From NCBI GenBank assembly GCA_963971575.1, contig OZ020616.1, forward strand, positions 37,118,306 to 37,182,305: 64,000 bases of DNA, in the 5' to 3' direction. Made by a program: the position numbers and the translations under genes. Position 1 is the first letter of the stretch, and every line of letters begins with the position of its first letter. Positions 34,331-46,779 of the stretch are shown here, in pieces. Source of the stretch: Liopterus haemorrhoidalis. Lineage: Eukaryota; Arthropoda; Insecta; Coleoptera; Dytiscidae. The notes beneath the pieces were generated by a model. The model was not told where the DNA came from, ran no database searches, and saw only the letters and a list, made by a program, of their open reading frames with translations.

Positions 34331-36585
34331 AATTACAGAGCATAAACTATGCGTATGAATTTAACAATTACACGTTATTTTATTTGCCTTTTACATATAA
34401 CTGAATTGTGAATGACCAGCAGAAAGACAATTGGTGGCCAACGAAGCTCCTTGACTATAGCTATATGCGCTAAACAAATTATACGGCGTGAGTTAAGTAG
34501 TGTGTTTTAGTAACTTAAATAATTACGTAGATTACAAACTTACATTTTTTATTATTTCAACATGTACATGTAGGGCATTTAAGCCCAAGTGTAGGACGTA
34601 GAACATGTACTTGTAATTGTAGGACTGTCCTATCTAAAGCGGGTCACCTGGCAACCCTACTAGGAGTAGATATATGACTTTCTCCACCTTTGCATTTAAC
34701 AGATTTGTATTTTTAGTTATAGCATTCACATGTAATCAGTTATTTTTCTACATACGCATCATTTAAATTAAGGCACTTGTCATTCCTTGCGGCGAGTTAT
34801 TAGTTACGTTTGTCGTATAAATCAGCCGCTGTGAATTCATGATTTTTGCACCAAGTGGTTATGAACCATGAAAAAATCAGGAAGAAATGAAGTAGTACTG
34901 TTGAGAATGGTAAAACTTTGAGAATTGCTTTACACCACCAAGAAGCTGACATTTGAGTATCAGGAAAATATCTTAGCCAAAAGAATTTCGTTTGTAGAAG
35001 AAGTTTATGGTTGAAGAATCTTCGTTCATGGTTCCAGTTCACCCCAAACTGTTTTATCCAAATGCAGTATAGCTGGGATTATTGCTAACTTTCAAAAGAA
35101 TATGGCATTGTAGAGGCAAAATAACTGTAGGTATTCATCGATATTTGCAGATAGTGCTCAATTTTATTCGAGATGCTGTGCACAAAATTATTGCATAAGA
35201 TTGCAATGTGAGAAAAGTGCAAAATCATTGATTATCGCCCTCATTATTTTAAAGAACAAACGATATTTTAGTTTTATTGGTTTAAAACTACTGCTTAAAA
35301 CATTAAACTAAAGCTAAACAAAGAAAACAAACGGTAAAATATATTGGACGTTACTTTATATAGGAGGAAAAATCAACTACAAATTGTGAGTATTTGGTGC
35401 AAATATTTATTCTAGCAGATTTTTTTGTCTCTTACTCACAAATATATATTTGATTTCCAAATAATAAATATTAGTTTAAATGTTCTTTAAAAGATATTTG
35501 TTGTAGTTGCTATCATTTACCGGTACTATCAAATAGTTTTTTAGGTAGCAAAGTCTTCTTGCATGCGTTAAGGTTGATGCTCAAATGGGAATGGCCTCGG
35601 CAGCATTGTATTCAATTAAAAATAATCATAAAACTGTTGGAATTCAGAAAACTTGTACCAGATAACGAAGTAATTCTTTACTGAGATCAGAAACTTGTAA
35701 TAAAAATAACTAAAGACATTTCAAACTGTGAAAGTATACCAGGAGAGGTTTTCCTTCGCTTTTTATTTTTGTATTATAATTTAGTTTACATTTTAAAAAT
35801 GATTGATGTGAGCAAAATCGTGATTTATGAAAAACTGAGAATGCCAAATGGGAATTCTTGTGTAAATTTATGTAATTAAAAATGGAAAATGTTGTTTTTA
35901 AAGTTTTAATTTTATTTACTGAAGATTACGGATTATATTTTGTGTTTGGGAACGGAAAACGAATTGCGTTAGCGTTAAAACAATATTTTTGTATCACCTC
36001 AGGCTAGATTAACAATTCATTCCACACTATTTCATTATCATTTAAATTGTCATAATTTAATTAATAATTATCTCCACAGGTCATACTGAAAAATAGTAAT
36101 AATTAATAACATAATTTTTGATATTTTTCGTTTAATCTGGAAAATAGTAAAATATCAAAATTACCATTATATAACATTATCCGTGCTTTTCCATTGCCTT
36201 GAATCAACAGAAATAGTTAAAATTTGGCCAGTTACCTTTCTCTGTTAACTCTGTGAAGGAATTTAAACCATTTATGAAGGAGTCGCTAAAACTGTCTGCA
36301 TTCTTTAATGGTGTAAACAGTATATAAAAATCGCCCATCTCTTATATTTTTTGCAATTGTGGTATAACCAGAAAGAAGAAGAAGTGTTGTATTTGCATGG
36401 AAAATTCTGAATTTCGTGGACTTTGTGTATTGAACTGAGTTTCCATATTTTGTTTAGAAGCCCGAAAGCCTAGTGTGCTTTGTTTATTTAAGTTCGAACG
36501 TCTAGTTCATTACCTTTCGTTGTGGAAATTATACTGGCCAAATATTTAAAGTTATCGGCTTCTTCTAGGAGCTAGTCGGCTAAAC
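34331..36585. other. no gene recognised
   Basis: The reverse strand at about 34680-34645 reads AGTAGGGTTGCCAGGTGACC, which has the look of a DNA-transposon end. No partner was found, and the rest is AT-rich. Confidence 0.45.
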
Positions 36586-36589
36586 TATT

Positions 36590-36790
36590 GATGGTTTGGA
36601 TACATTAAAAGGATGAATGGGATCAGGATTAAGTAACACATACTGGAAGTTCAACCAGTTGGAAATCTTATAGTAGGAAGATCTAAGTTGAGGCAAGCAA
36701 AATATTGAAGTCCTCGGCAGAAGAAACTGGTGAAGTGATATGCAGAATAGAATAATATAGCTACATGTCCTAAAGGAGGTCAACAAATGA
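36590..36790 (+). mobile_element. possible LINE tail relic
   Basis: The + strand, with frame breaks, reads YIKRMNGIRIK, then HILEVQPVGNLIVGRSKLRQA. This is weakly like the LINE tail pattern GH..RM...RI...ILEG.PVG.R..GRPKLRW. It is short and decayed. Confidence 0.4.
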
Positions 36791-37179
36791 AATAAATGTG
36801 GACGACAGTCGAAAAATCAAAAGTATTTGAAATCAGAATCGTTATTGAAGAACAATGTGAAACAACTGGGGTTGTAGAATTTATAATAGGAGGAAGAGAA
36901 CATTGCAAAGAACATGTACAAAGAACAGACAGTAATCATCTTATTTATTCGAACAACAATTTACTCATAGGCAGAAGATAACCAATAAGACTAAAGCATG
37001 GTTTATAATAACTCCATATCATAACTCATATAGTGTGGAACAATGGATTTGATCCTTCAAAACATATGTTGTAATAAATAGAACAAAGAAAATAGTGTAA
37101 GTTTTATGCTTATGTTCCATAGCACATCTATTATAAACCAGGCTTAAGCAATTGATGGCCAGAAACATAATAAACGTAA
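36791..37179. other. no recognisable feature
   Basis: One short lysine/glutamate-rich open frame (36796-36981) has no recognisable domain. Confidence 0.45.
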
Positions 37180-37189
37180 AACAGAATAA

Positions 37190-38177
37190 TGAGTAGTAGT
37201 AGTAGTAATTATTTTATTCGTGCCTTTCGGCCTTGAACTATTTACATTTCTTTACAATAATTTAGTGTGATCTATCTATTTATACATTTCAAAATAAGTC
37301 TAAATCTATAAATTTACTGATTCTAATATTAGTCTATACAAAAAGAAACATTTTAATATCTTGTGCTGCCTAATAATCTGACGTTTTGTTCCATTATTTT
37401 TGCTGTTATTTCGAGGATCTCCTTCATCCATAGGTACCCACTGCCTGCCTCATCCAGCACTCTGCGCATTGAACGAAGTTCTTCTCCTACTCCGCTACAG
37501 GCCAATAGGTGTTCTCCGCAAGTTCTATAGGTTTTTTGGCATTCTGGTTTCCAGAGGTAGTTATTCTTCCCTTTTGGCTTCGTTAGGCACTGCGGGAACT
37601 TGTATGAGTTTATATCCCTGGTTGTACCGTGATCTTTTTATTCTATTTTGTTGTTATTGTCTCTGTACCTGTCTGTCCCGATCCTTCATTGTATATTCAA
37701 TTTCTTCCCCTTCTTCTTGTCTTCTTCTCCTGTATGCTACATCCATTTCTTTCAAAATATTTTCTTCTGTCTTCTCCCAGCTGGTTCAATAGTTTTTTCT
37801 TTTTCTTTTCGACATTCTTGTATTAATGCGTTGCTGCTTGTTCTGATCTTCTTTTCAAATCTCACCGCCGTTCTTCCGGTTCTTATCCTTAATTTATCTC
37901 TTTTCGATTCTTCAAGTATTATATAGCTCGGTGTTCTTTTGTACAATTCCAGTGTCCATCTAATGAAAGTTTCTTGGATTTTCTCTAGCTCTTCGTGTTC
38001 TTTCCATCCCCATATCTCGGCTCCGTATAATACACTTCTTGCTAGTTAGTTGAATAGGAACATTCTTTTTTGGAAGTCCTTTCAGAATTTTCTCTCCCCC
38101 ATACTCCATACCTGGCCTAATATGCTCCTGGATTTCTTGAACCTCTCTCTTATGTGGGCGCTGTCTATGAGTATTAT
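37190..38177 (-). mobile_element. 5'-truncated LINE copy with target duplication
   Basis: Flanked on both sides by AACAGAATAA (37180-37189 and 38178-38187), a target-site duplication. The reverse strand encodes, with stops, GQVWSMGERKF, SVLYGAEIWGWKEHEELEKI, then TFIRWTLELYKRTPSYIILE and KRDKLRIRTGRTAVRFEKKI. This is the region after the RT domain in a non-LTR retrotransposon (LYGAEIWGW..WEE.E..Q....WILG..R.TPGY...EE). The 3' end has GGCCGAAAGGCACGAATAAA followed by a (TAC)n tail (37192-37207). A related 3' end is at 56.4-57.05 kb. Confidence 0.85.
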
Positions 38178-38187
38178 AACAGAATAA

Positions 38188-40712
38188 CGATTCAAAAGAA
38201 ATGAATGTCTAAAGAAAAGTTGAAGGAAAAGAATCCCTTCTAAGACAGTTGGGTTATATTTTAATCTTCATAAACGATGATTACCTCTGAAGCACACATA
38301 GGGAAAATCTGACCCTACTTGAAATTTTCAGCTTTCAATATTGTGCAAATTAGCTCAAGTATAGACTCTGCGTAGAATAATTAATACTTAAAAGCCCTTA
38401 ATATCCCATACAAGTATGTTACATATTATAGTTTGGTAGAGATACATCTTGGTGTTTCAAGAGAGATGATTAAATTTGAAGAGAGATGCGTGCAAAGTAA
38501 AATGAATTAGAAGCTTGGATTCTGTTTTCGATTTCTTGTTGAATCAGTGGTAGGATTACAAGTAATAGAATTCTATTCTATAGTTAACAAAAAAACCATA
38601 GTTACTTGGTAATCGCCAATAGAATCGCGTTATTGGTAATAATAGAATAGAATTATATTCATTATATAACCACCGAATTATTTGATTTATCATGGTGCCG
38701 AGATATTTGTCGATACTTTCCTCTAAATCTAGTTTTACCATTTTCCAGTAAGCTGAAATTATTCGGAACTATCTTCGTATTGATACAGTACTGAATATGT
38801 TTAATCCACATAATGGAAATAAACATCTCTTGCAAAATTGTAAAATGTAAACATCTCACAAGTTTGCATTTAGCGTCGAGCGTGTACATTCAGTATGTGT
38901 AAACAGTTGAAACTCCCGCGAGACATTGAATACAATTACCCACTTGACATCACATTTAATACCAAAATAGCAACCGAATAGGGTAGTCTACCTTACCACA
39001 ATCCAGGTACATGCGGAGTTAGATGTAGACAGCTCTCAAACATTACTACTTGTACACCTTGACGTCTGAACACCGAGAAGAGCTTTCAACTTTATGATCT
39101 CTGCTATAGAACGTCTCTTGTGTATAACTTCAAGATACATTTAGGAGACCTGCATTGTAATACTGTAAATTTAACGAGTATTCTGTTGTGATTAGATTTA
39201 GAAGAACCGTCTAAGAGGTTTCGTATTTGCATTTCATTCTTGTTGTTATTTTAATTATTGTGATAGGGTTTTAATTTAATTCGATTTTGAGTTTAAAATT
39301 AATTACATGTAGAGTATTTGATGTGGAGTGTAAAATTTTACACTTCAAGATTTAGTATACATGGTGGAACTGCCGAAATGTTACAAGCAAATGATTGTAG
39401 TATTTCATATTTCGCTGTATATTTTATAATTTATCTTATTTGCATTACCTTAAAATTCAGATATTTGTAAGTATGGTAATTGTATGTAATTTATTATTTT
39501 GTAAATAAATGGTCGCCATTTTGATATAATTAAAATTAAAGTATGATATTTTGATATCTTTGTAAAGCTAATTTAATATATTTCAAGAAAAGAAAAAAAA
39601 AAAAAAAAAAAATGAAGTACCAATTCTCTATGCTAGATAAAAAGTTGAAACAATTTCCGCTGAAACCGGAAGTGATGCAGAATTCTTATTGTAGTCCTTA
39701 AGTGGGCCATTTTGTCTAGTTTAACTTTTTTTCTGAAGATTTTTTTGTATCTCTTAAAATAAAGGAGTTATTCGAGGTGCGGCGTTTCAAACAAACACTC
39801 TGTATATGTATATTACCATAGATGTAAGCGTGATATATCGCGAATTTGAATTTAAAACGGCCTTCAGCTCATTTAAGCACGCGAGACGAAAATGACGCTG
39901 TACCGGGCTACTTTGGCAATCATAACTCAACAATCGGAGAGGCTATACTCGTGTTTAACCTCTCAAATGATCCGTAATAACAAGTTCTACAATACTAGAG
40001 TGCAAGAACAGCAACCGTAACACAATGTAAGACGCTCTTCTAACTGATATTACATATGATATGATAGATAATGCGACAATTAACTTCTAAATTACGCGTC
40101 ATATGTGGCTTGTACTCGTAACATTATGCAGCGCTCACTCAACTTGCAAATCACTTCCATCGTCACATCTGTTACTTACAACTTCTGTCATGTCTACAAG
40201 ATAACGCATGCTTCATTTTTGTCAGTGTCATTTAGGTGTTACTTCATAACATTTCAGAGACGACCCCGATTTTAATATTCATTTTTGTTTGTTTCTCTAA
40301 GTTTCTCTAACTGAGAAGCAAAGATATTTATATGAGTATACTTGTGCGGAATACAGTAATACAAATGAACCAAGATCAACAAGGTTGACATTTTCCTGCA
40401 AGCTGGTCACCATATCTAACAGTAAATATTCAAGAAGTTGTTGGGGTTCAATCTAATTGTATTACTTACACTTTCTTCATGCCGTTTCACTTCTTGGTTA
40501 AAGTGTAAAAAGATCGCATAGATTCTTGCATGAACGCAATGCCTTTGGCTGTATATTTACATAGCTTGTTACATATTTGATTTTCTGATTTACTGAAATT
40601 ATTGTTCGGAAAGTTGTATCTTGATGTACTGGAAATGTTTTATATAATAACATACTATATGTATTGTAATTACTTTCTTAGTAATTCACAATTATACCGT
40701 ATCAAACTAATA
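38188..40712. other. no gene recognised
   Basis: A fragment at 39317-39350 (GATGTGGAGTGTAAAATTTT, then ACACTTCA) recalls the left end of the 1-kb repeat family. A run of about 20 A lies at 39593-39612. GGAGTTATTCGAGGTGCGGC, then AACAAACACTCTGTATA near 39775-39806, resembles a transposon end. No coding feature is supported. Confidence 0.5.
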
Positions 40713-40788
40713 CAACATTATTCTTTGTTTCAGGTGAGTTTCCTTATTCATATTTATGATTAACATAATTTGCAGTGGTATGGTAAGC
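40713..40788 (+). promoter_or_regulatory. candidate recursive splice site with short cassette exon (site 2)
   Basis: A pyrimidine-rich ATTATTCTTTGTTT runs into CAG at 40731-40733, directly followed by GTGAGT at 40734-40739. A second donor-like ATG|GTAAGC lies at 40780-40788, giving a 49-base cassette (40734-40782). The core CAGGTGAGTTTCCTTATT is identical to that at 14.9 kb, and the cassette ends in TATG in both. The cassette has stops in all frames. Sequence outside the cassettes does not align by eye, so this is unlikely to be a copied transposon. The recursive-splicing reading is inferred from layout. Confidence 0.4.
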
Positions 40789-42590
40789 TACATTACAATT
40801 ACATTATATTATACTTTTTTACTAACTTACCAACGTTTGTTTCTACTGTGTTTCTCAAACAGTGAACCGAAACCATTAATTGCTTCAGAGATTATGCGTT
40901 TTCTTTTCGTGTTTCTGTTTGTAGTCTTGGAAAAAATGCTGTCAATTTTGTGCTTTGTAATGCTCATTAAGATTGGCCATTACTTAAATAAATGTATGAG
41001 AATTGAAGGAAAACCAATCCCTCCTAGAAATCGAACCTACGATGGAACATCTACGGTAAAAGGCTGTTACAGAACTTCTATCACCTGATATCACAAATTG
41101 ATTAACTTGCATTAAAATAAGATGCAAAACGTCTCACAAAACATAATAAATTAGATTCTCTCATCTCTGTCCATCATCAGGTCCATGAATGCCCAGTCGA
41201 TATCCAAGGGGAATGAAAGATTTTCGATCATTTCATCAAATAGATGAATTGTGATCAATCACTTTGAGATAAAGGAACTCGTTCCTTTATGAACAACCAC
41301 CTTATGTCGCGATCTTATAAAGTTCTTAGGGATACTTCTAGCAGCTTATGCAATATGCCTTCTCTTTGCGTCGATTTTTTGGACAATAATACCTAGACTG
41401 ATCATAGCTTAGACCTAACTTTGGTAAATTCGAACTGCAGGTATTCATTTAATAAACTCATTTAATAAATTTGATACAGTTAAATCTATCACAAATAAGG
41501 AATTCCTCATCTCAGACGATGTGTTGCTGTCCATGGATTCATCGATAGCGATCTATACGAAATTGTGTGATGATAGTTTTTTGCGCTAGACCCTGCTTCT
41601 CAAAAAGTGCAAGAGTTGCACAAATCTCTTGTTGTAGATAGTTGATGTATACTTTAGGCATTATATACTCTTCTTCTTTTGCCTGTCAGATTTTTTTGAA
41701 TATTGGCTTTCATCAAATCTTACTCAATTCAAACCCAGCACTTTTTTCAGATCGTCATACTATCGCATTGGTGATCTTTCTATTCTTATTTTGTGCTCTT
41801 AGGAAGGACACTAGACCATTTACTGTTCGAAGTTACTTTCGACTGTGTTCAGCTCAAGTCCATTTTAACGAAGCAGCTTGAATGTCGACGTTAGCCGCTA
41901 TGGAAATGGCTTGCACCTTTTCGTTACTAAATTTATCTAGATAAAATGAGAGATGATATGCGCCAACATTTTATCTAACTTTCTGTATTCATTCCGCCGA
42001 ATGATGCCCGTTTTATTTGCCCCAGTGCGTTTCTTAGCTAATCCACGTTGGTTTTGGTGAGTGTTTAGTCGCCACACTTCTTAAATATTTTGTTTTGTTT
42101 TAATTTTTGTATTTTATATACATCTACCATAATTTAACTTAGTTAATAAGCTTCGAACTTAATTTTTAAGTGATGTAAATTAAGATAAGTTAATAAATTA
42201 CGTACATAGAGTAACACAGTTAAATTTCAAACGACGACAAAACTCAATGGAAGCGAATTGTAACAAGCATTCGAAAGTAACAAGCAAAAATAGAAGCTAT
42301 ATCTTGTAGCTGGTTTGAACAATGATGTGGACTAGTCTTTCAAACAACAGTTTGTCACGAATAGCTAAGTTCTTTGACCACCTACAATGTCGAAAAAAGG
42401 AAAATCTCGAACGTCTAGTTTTATAAGGTAAAATTGGATGGACCAAATTAAAGAAATGACGAGTTAATCAGTCGTGGAAGCCACTAGAATAGTGGAACAT
42501 CACAGCTGATGGAGACGTTTGTACACCAAGTATATGTAATACATAAAATCATTGGTCGCAGCCCATCTCCAGAAAAGATACGAATAAGAG
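40789..42590. other. no gene recognised
   Basis: The open frame 40756-41088 has hydrophobic stretches (FLFVFLFVVLEKMLSILCFV) but no family I recognise. The reverse strand of about 41.1-42.0 kb reads like a long decayed protein-coding relic in several frames (for example KTIITQFRI and MRNSLFVIDLTVSNLLNEF). It could be an old transposase, but I cannot name it. Confidence 0.4.
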
Positions 42591-42596
42591 AAAAAG

Positions 42597-42627
42597 AATA
42601 ATAACATACTTTTTGTATGTTATTATT
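42597..42627. repeat. perfect 13-bp palindrome beside Tc1 end
   Basis: AATAATAACATAC, a TTTTT loop, then GTATGTTATTATT. It lies just before the Tc1-like terminal motif. Confidence 0.85.
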
Positions 42628-43790
42628 GGCAGGCCATAAGTTTAGGACCAGTTGTTTTAATATTTGAATATTTGATTTAATTCTCAATGGAGATAAAAAT
42701 TGATGAGTATTTAATTTTTTCTATTACACAGAACATAACTTTAGTCTACATAGATCATTTTAAGATGGTTCTTATTTATTTATACAAAATTATCCGAGTT
42801 TATATTATATTTGTTTGTTTTCGCTTACGTTAGTATATTTACATTGCGATATCTTTGGATTGTTAAATTAATGCTGACTTGAATTTTTTTTTTTTATATT
42901 TATTCTGTTAACTGTTAATATAGTCTTTATTAGTGACTTACAGTAAGTTTGAAGCTGTAGATATTTTTTTAAATCAGTTTTTGTTTTTTATTTTTTCCGA
43001 TACAACTTTTTTCGATTTTTACATCACTGAGACTACCAAAATGGGTAAAACTCGAGAACTTAGTCTTGAAACTCGTTCAGCCATCATAACCTTTCACAAT
43101 GAAGGTAAATCTGAACGTATTATTGCTGCCCAGTTGAAAACTGGGAGACTTTTAAAAGAACTGTGCACAACGCTATTGCAAGATTTAAGGAAACAGACAG
43201 AAATAAAGACCTACCACGTTCAAGACGACCCAGAATCACATCAAAAGTGCACGATGACTTTGTTGCTATCACAAGTAAAAGAAATAGACGTCTGACCGCC
43301 CCTGAGATTCGAGCAGAATTGAACAGAACTGGTTCGAAGGAGGTATCATTAACTACCGCGAAGCGCCGTTTACGTGAAGCCAATTTGTTCGGCCATGTCG
43401 CTGTTCGAAAACCACTTCTTAGGCCCCAAAATAAGAAGAAACGGTTAGAGCGGGCTCTTCTTTATCGCCAGTGGATAGTGGATGATTTTCAAAAAATACT
43501 GTGGACAGATGAATCGAAGTTTGAAATATTTGGTTCCAGGCGTAGAACATTCGTCCGTCGGAGACAGGGAGAAAAGATGCTGCCTCAGTGTGTGGTACCC
43601 ACAGTAAAGCATGGAGGTGGGTCCATTATGGTCTGGGGAGCTTTCTCGGGTCTTGGCATGGGAAATCTTGTGCGTATAGAAGGTATTCTCAACAAGGAGC
43701 GCTACAAATCGGAACTAATAATTGGAACTAATCAAATAGACAACAGTTTTTTGATGTATTGTAATCTAGAAGGGATTTAATTATATTTTT
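42628..43790 (+). mobile_element. 3'-truncated Tc1 element
   Basis: The left end shows GGCAGGCCATAAGTTTAGGA, then CCAG, a Tc1-type terminal motif. The transposase relic follows at 43041. The sequence leaves the Tc1 pattern after about 43718 and no right terminal repeat was found. The 3' third of the element is therefore missing. Confidence 0.75.
43041..43780 (+). pseudogene. Tc1-like transposase, frameshifted and truncated
   Basis: The start is MGKTRELSLETRSAIITFHN (paired-like DNA-binding domain). The frame shifts after AAQLK at about 43137, and the rest reads VHNAIARFKETDRNKDLPRS, then RRPRITSKVHDDFVAITSKR, the GRPR-type hook and second helix-turn-helix. ILWTDESKFEIFGSRR carries the first catalytic aspartate (43508-43510). 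VKHGGGSIMVWGAFSGLG and RIEGILNKERYKS are well kept. The second aspartate and the final glutamate of the DD34E triad are missing because the match ends there. Few lesions otherwise suggest a fairly young copy. Confidence 0.9.
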
Positions 43791-43964
43791 GTCTTGATTT
43801 GAGTTTTCTTATATATATTTTTTTCACTAATAATAAGGGATATCTTCTAAATGTCGTGAAAGATGCCGATTCATCGTCTGTTAGTTTAGTTTAACATAAT
43901 ACCGTCACAATAGTCTCTCTTATGGATATTTGCCTATTATTTTTTTACACTTAATTCTTAAGCA

Positions 43965-44350
43965 TACTACTCTTCGGTGTAAGGCTGTAGTAGGTTTTTT
44001 TTTCTGGCATACTCCAGATTTCTTCCCATCTGTTCTATTTTTTGTGTATTTTTTTGTCCCCCACTTTACACCTCTCATCGTTGTAGTCATTTGCTTTTTG
44101 TTAAATTTTTCTCGGTCTTTCTGGTTTTACTTTCTCCGCTGTTCTTGCTTCAAAAATTCTTTTTGCTATATTGTCTCAGCTCATTCTGTGTATATGTTCC
44201 AGCCCTCATGGTTGCCCTTTTTCTATAATGGCCATCAGCTTTGTGTTTAGTTTTTCTGTGATTTCCTTATGTCTAATCCGGTCTAATTTTATGTTGCCTT
44301 CAATTTTTCTTCATAGATATATCAGTTTAGAGCTTATTATTTTGGATCTT
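43965..44350 (-). mobile_element. LINE ORF2 C-terminal relic
   Basis: The reverse strand reads GNIKLDRIRHKEITEKLNTK, MAIIEKGQPWGLEHIHRM, then NIAKRIFEARTAEKVKPERP and RWEEIWSM. This fits the LINE tail pattern (R.DI...L......I....LRWLGH..RM...I.K..FEA...GKR..GRPRK.W). In-frame stops are scattered through it. Confidence 0.65.
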
Positions 44351-46600
44351 TAATTTTCTTTCATCAATTCATTTCATTAATTTTCTTTTATAATATCAAT
44401 ATCGGTACTGTCACTTTTTTGAAAATCTCTACCTTGATATTGGTTGGTATTTCTCTTTTTAGTTAAGTGCTAAGTTGTTACCAATTGAACCCTAAAACAA
44501 ACTACAACGAAGAAAAGTGTAGATGAATCTCGAGAAACAAATAGTAATAATAAAAAGTAACGCTTTCTACGATCTACTTTTCTAATTTCGACAAAATTCG
44601 CACCTCTATAATTTGTTTGCACACCTGTTGAGAATTGCTGAATTAGACGGTATCGTATAATAACAGAAATGACTTATGTCATATGAACAATAGAACTTGT
44701 TATCAAATTCATCTAGTTACAAGTACTTTCCTGCTGACTCGCATGCATTTTTCATTTACCAGTAATAGAAAAGCAAATAGAAACAAGTATTTTATCTATT
44801 ATAAGTTCAGTCATGCAACTGTTAAATAACTAATGCACAACATCGTGCACTTTAACTCAACTCAACTTTACAACTTTTTTTAGATCAGATTGCTCGTATA
44901 TATTTATAACGGTATATCAATATCTACGCGTAGATCAATCAAGAAAAATAAATAAATTTTTAAAACTAAGGGTTTAAGGAAACAAATGAGATCTAATAGA
45001 CGCTAGTAGTCATAAACATGCCTCGAAAATTTAAATTTAATCTTTTAAAAAAACAGTGATATTACTAACACTTTTTCTGAAAAATATTTTTGAAGGTCGT
45101 TTTTTATTCTTAGTTGTAACTAGCGATTTCTGCGCCCGAGGCAAACTAAATAAATACTAACGTGACAACTAACATGAGCAAGGCATTTAGTAGCGTGTTA
45201 AAAAAAAAAAAAAAACGTCGTCTTTGCGCCCTGGGCTAGCCCTCAAAGTGTTCCCATTTCTATAGGATTTCCTTATTTTTTACCCAATCTGTCCATTACA
45301 TCTTCAGTAAACGTAAGCAAACCCATATTAGGAAGTCTTCCAACTCCTTTACATTATTTTGAACAGAAATCCATATTTCCACGCCATGCAAATGCAAGAC
45401 GAGTTTGACGGACCACAATAGACTTGTAGAATGATATTAAATTAATGTAATTCAGTATTTGCACCTCAAAGAATAGCAATAAAAAAATATTTAAAAAAAT
45501 ATTTATTCCATAAAAAAGTTATTAAATATTAAACAATTTCAAATGCCGCCTCTTAGTGACGTAGTTGGCCACAGGAGTTTCTTAGATTAAAATGTGCGCA
45601 AATGACGCCAATGATACCCATTATTTTTTCATTTTCGTTAATTTTTAAAACGATGATCAAAATAAAAAATGATATAAACAACAAACTTTATGTTTGACAA
45701 TATTAGCAAGAGATAACATGAATGTATTCATATTCATGCACCCAAGAGCGAAATAGTGAACGTACCTCGAATACTAATAAGCAGAACATTCACTGGCGGC
45801 AGCTACTTCACATGATATACATTTTAAAATGTAAAAGTATTTATAATTATTTTTTGCCGAAATCATAGCGAAATTTAAATATGCCAATCAATATAAAAAC
45901 TGCTTAATATTCATAAAAAAAGGCATTCTATAGGTCCATTGGGAAACTCTTAGCCGATTTTCAGTCCGGATATTAATTGTTCGAATCTTAATGACCAAAA
46001 TTGGGTTCGCAATTAGAAAAATCTACTATGATGTTAGTTTTTACAGCGTTAAATGCACTAAATGTAACTTAGTGCATCCAACAGTTTAATTTTAGTGATG
46101 AGTGAAGGACATTCAACGCCTATCACAATGATAGGTAGCAGTTATAGGTCTCCAAAGGCATTATTTCAATGTTGAGAGAGTAACAAGAGTTGAAAAATGA
46201 AATAGTCATGATTATGACTAACATTAAAATGTGTTAAAAATGTCAATTATTCATGTTGTTTAATCACAAAAACCATTTAATGACCACAATAAGATAGTGT
46301 TGGTTAACGTTTTAGTCATATCAATCAGTCGGACATACTTCGTTAGCATTGGTTATCAAAAACCCATATTGACCAGTTTCCCACTCTTTTCATTAATTTA
46401 CATAAAACTTCTAACATCTATTCTCACTCAGAAGCGGTCTTTTTGAAGTTGACGCATTACAAAAAAATATAAACAAAAATTAATGTAACACGAGAAGATT
46501 TGAAATCTGAAATTTAGAAGTTATGTAAATGTGACACACAAATATGTTAATTGCAATTACAGAGAAGAACTGTAGTCAGTCGCCGGCAAAAATGTATTGC
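44351..46600. other. no gene recognised
   Basis: A run of about 15 A lies near 45200-45215, between TCTGCGCCCGAGGC and TTTGCGCCCTGGGC-like stretches that recall the MITE ends elsewhere. TTGGGAAACTCTTAGCC near 45949 and GACCAGTTTCCCACTC near 46373 share an inverted GGGAAACT core and could bound an element of about 430 bp, but this is weak. Confidence 0.4.
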
Positions 46601-46779
46601 GGCTTGGATCAGAGGCGTTACATATATTAAATTATCACAATTTGTAAACGGTGTTCCTTTTGTCTACGCCTGTAATTGTCTATCAGTATGTATTCTTATC
46701 TCTTCATCATGTCGATTACCTTACAAAGGATCTAGTGATGTTGTGACCAAGAGCGGCTTTATAAAGGCAAATGGGCAAG

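Noticed and set aside
37400..37926. Forward-strand hydrophobic frames as membrane proteins
   Set aside because: They are the complement of the LINE ORF2 tail at 37.2-38.2 kb.
40756..41088. Membrane-protein exon next to splice cassette 2
   Set aside because: The frame has hydrophobic runs but no family resemblance, and it overlaps the cassette in an AT-rich context. There is no evidence of coding selection.
41090..42060. Decayed hAT or zinc-finger transposase on the reverse strand
   Set aside because: Pieces look protein-like across frames, but I could not match a defining motif such as a catalytic block or hATC. Not called.
45949..46385. MITE with GGGAAACT ends
   Set aside because: The inverted match is about 9 bases with no duplication. 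It could be chance.
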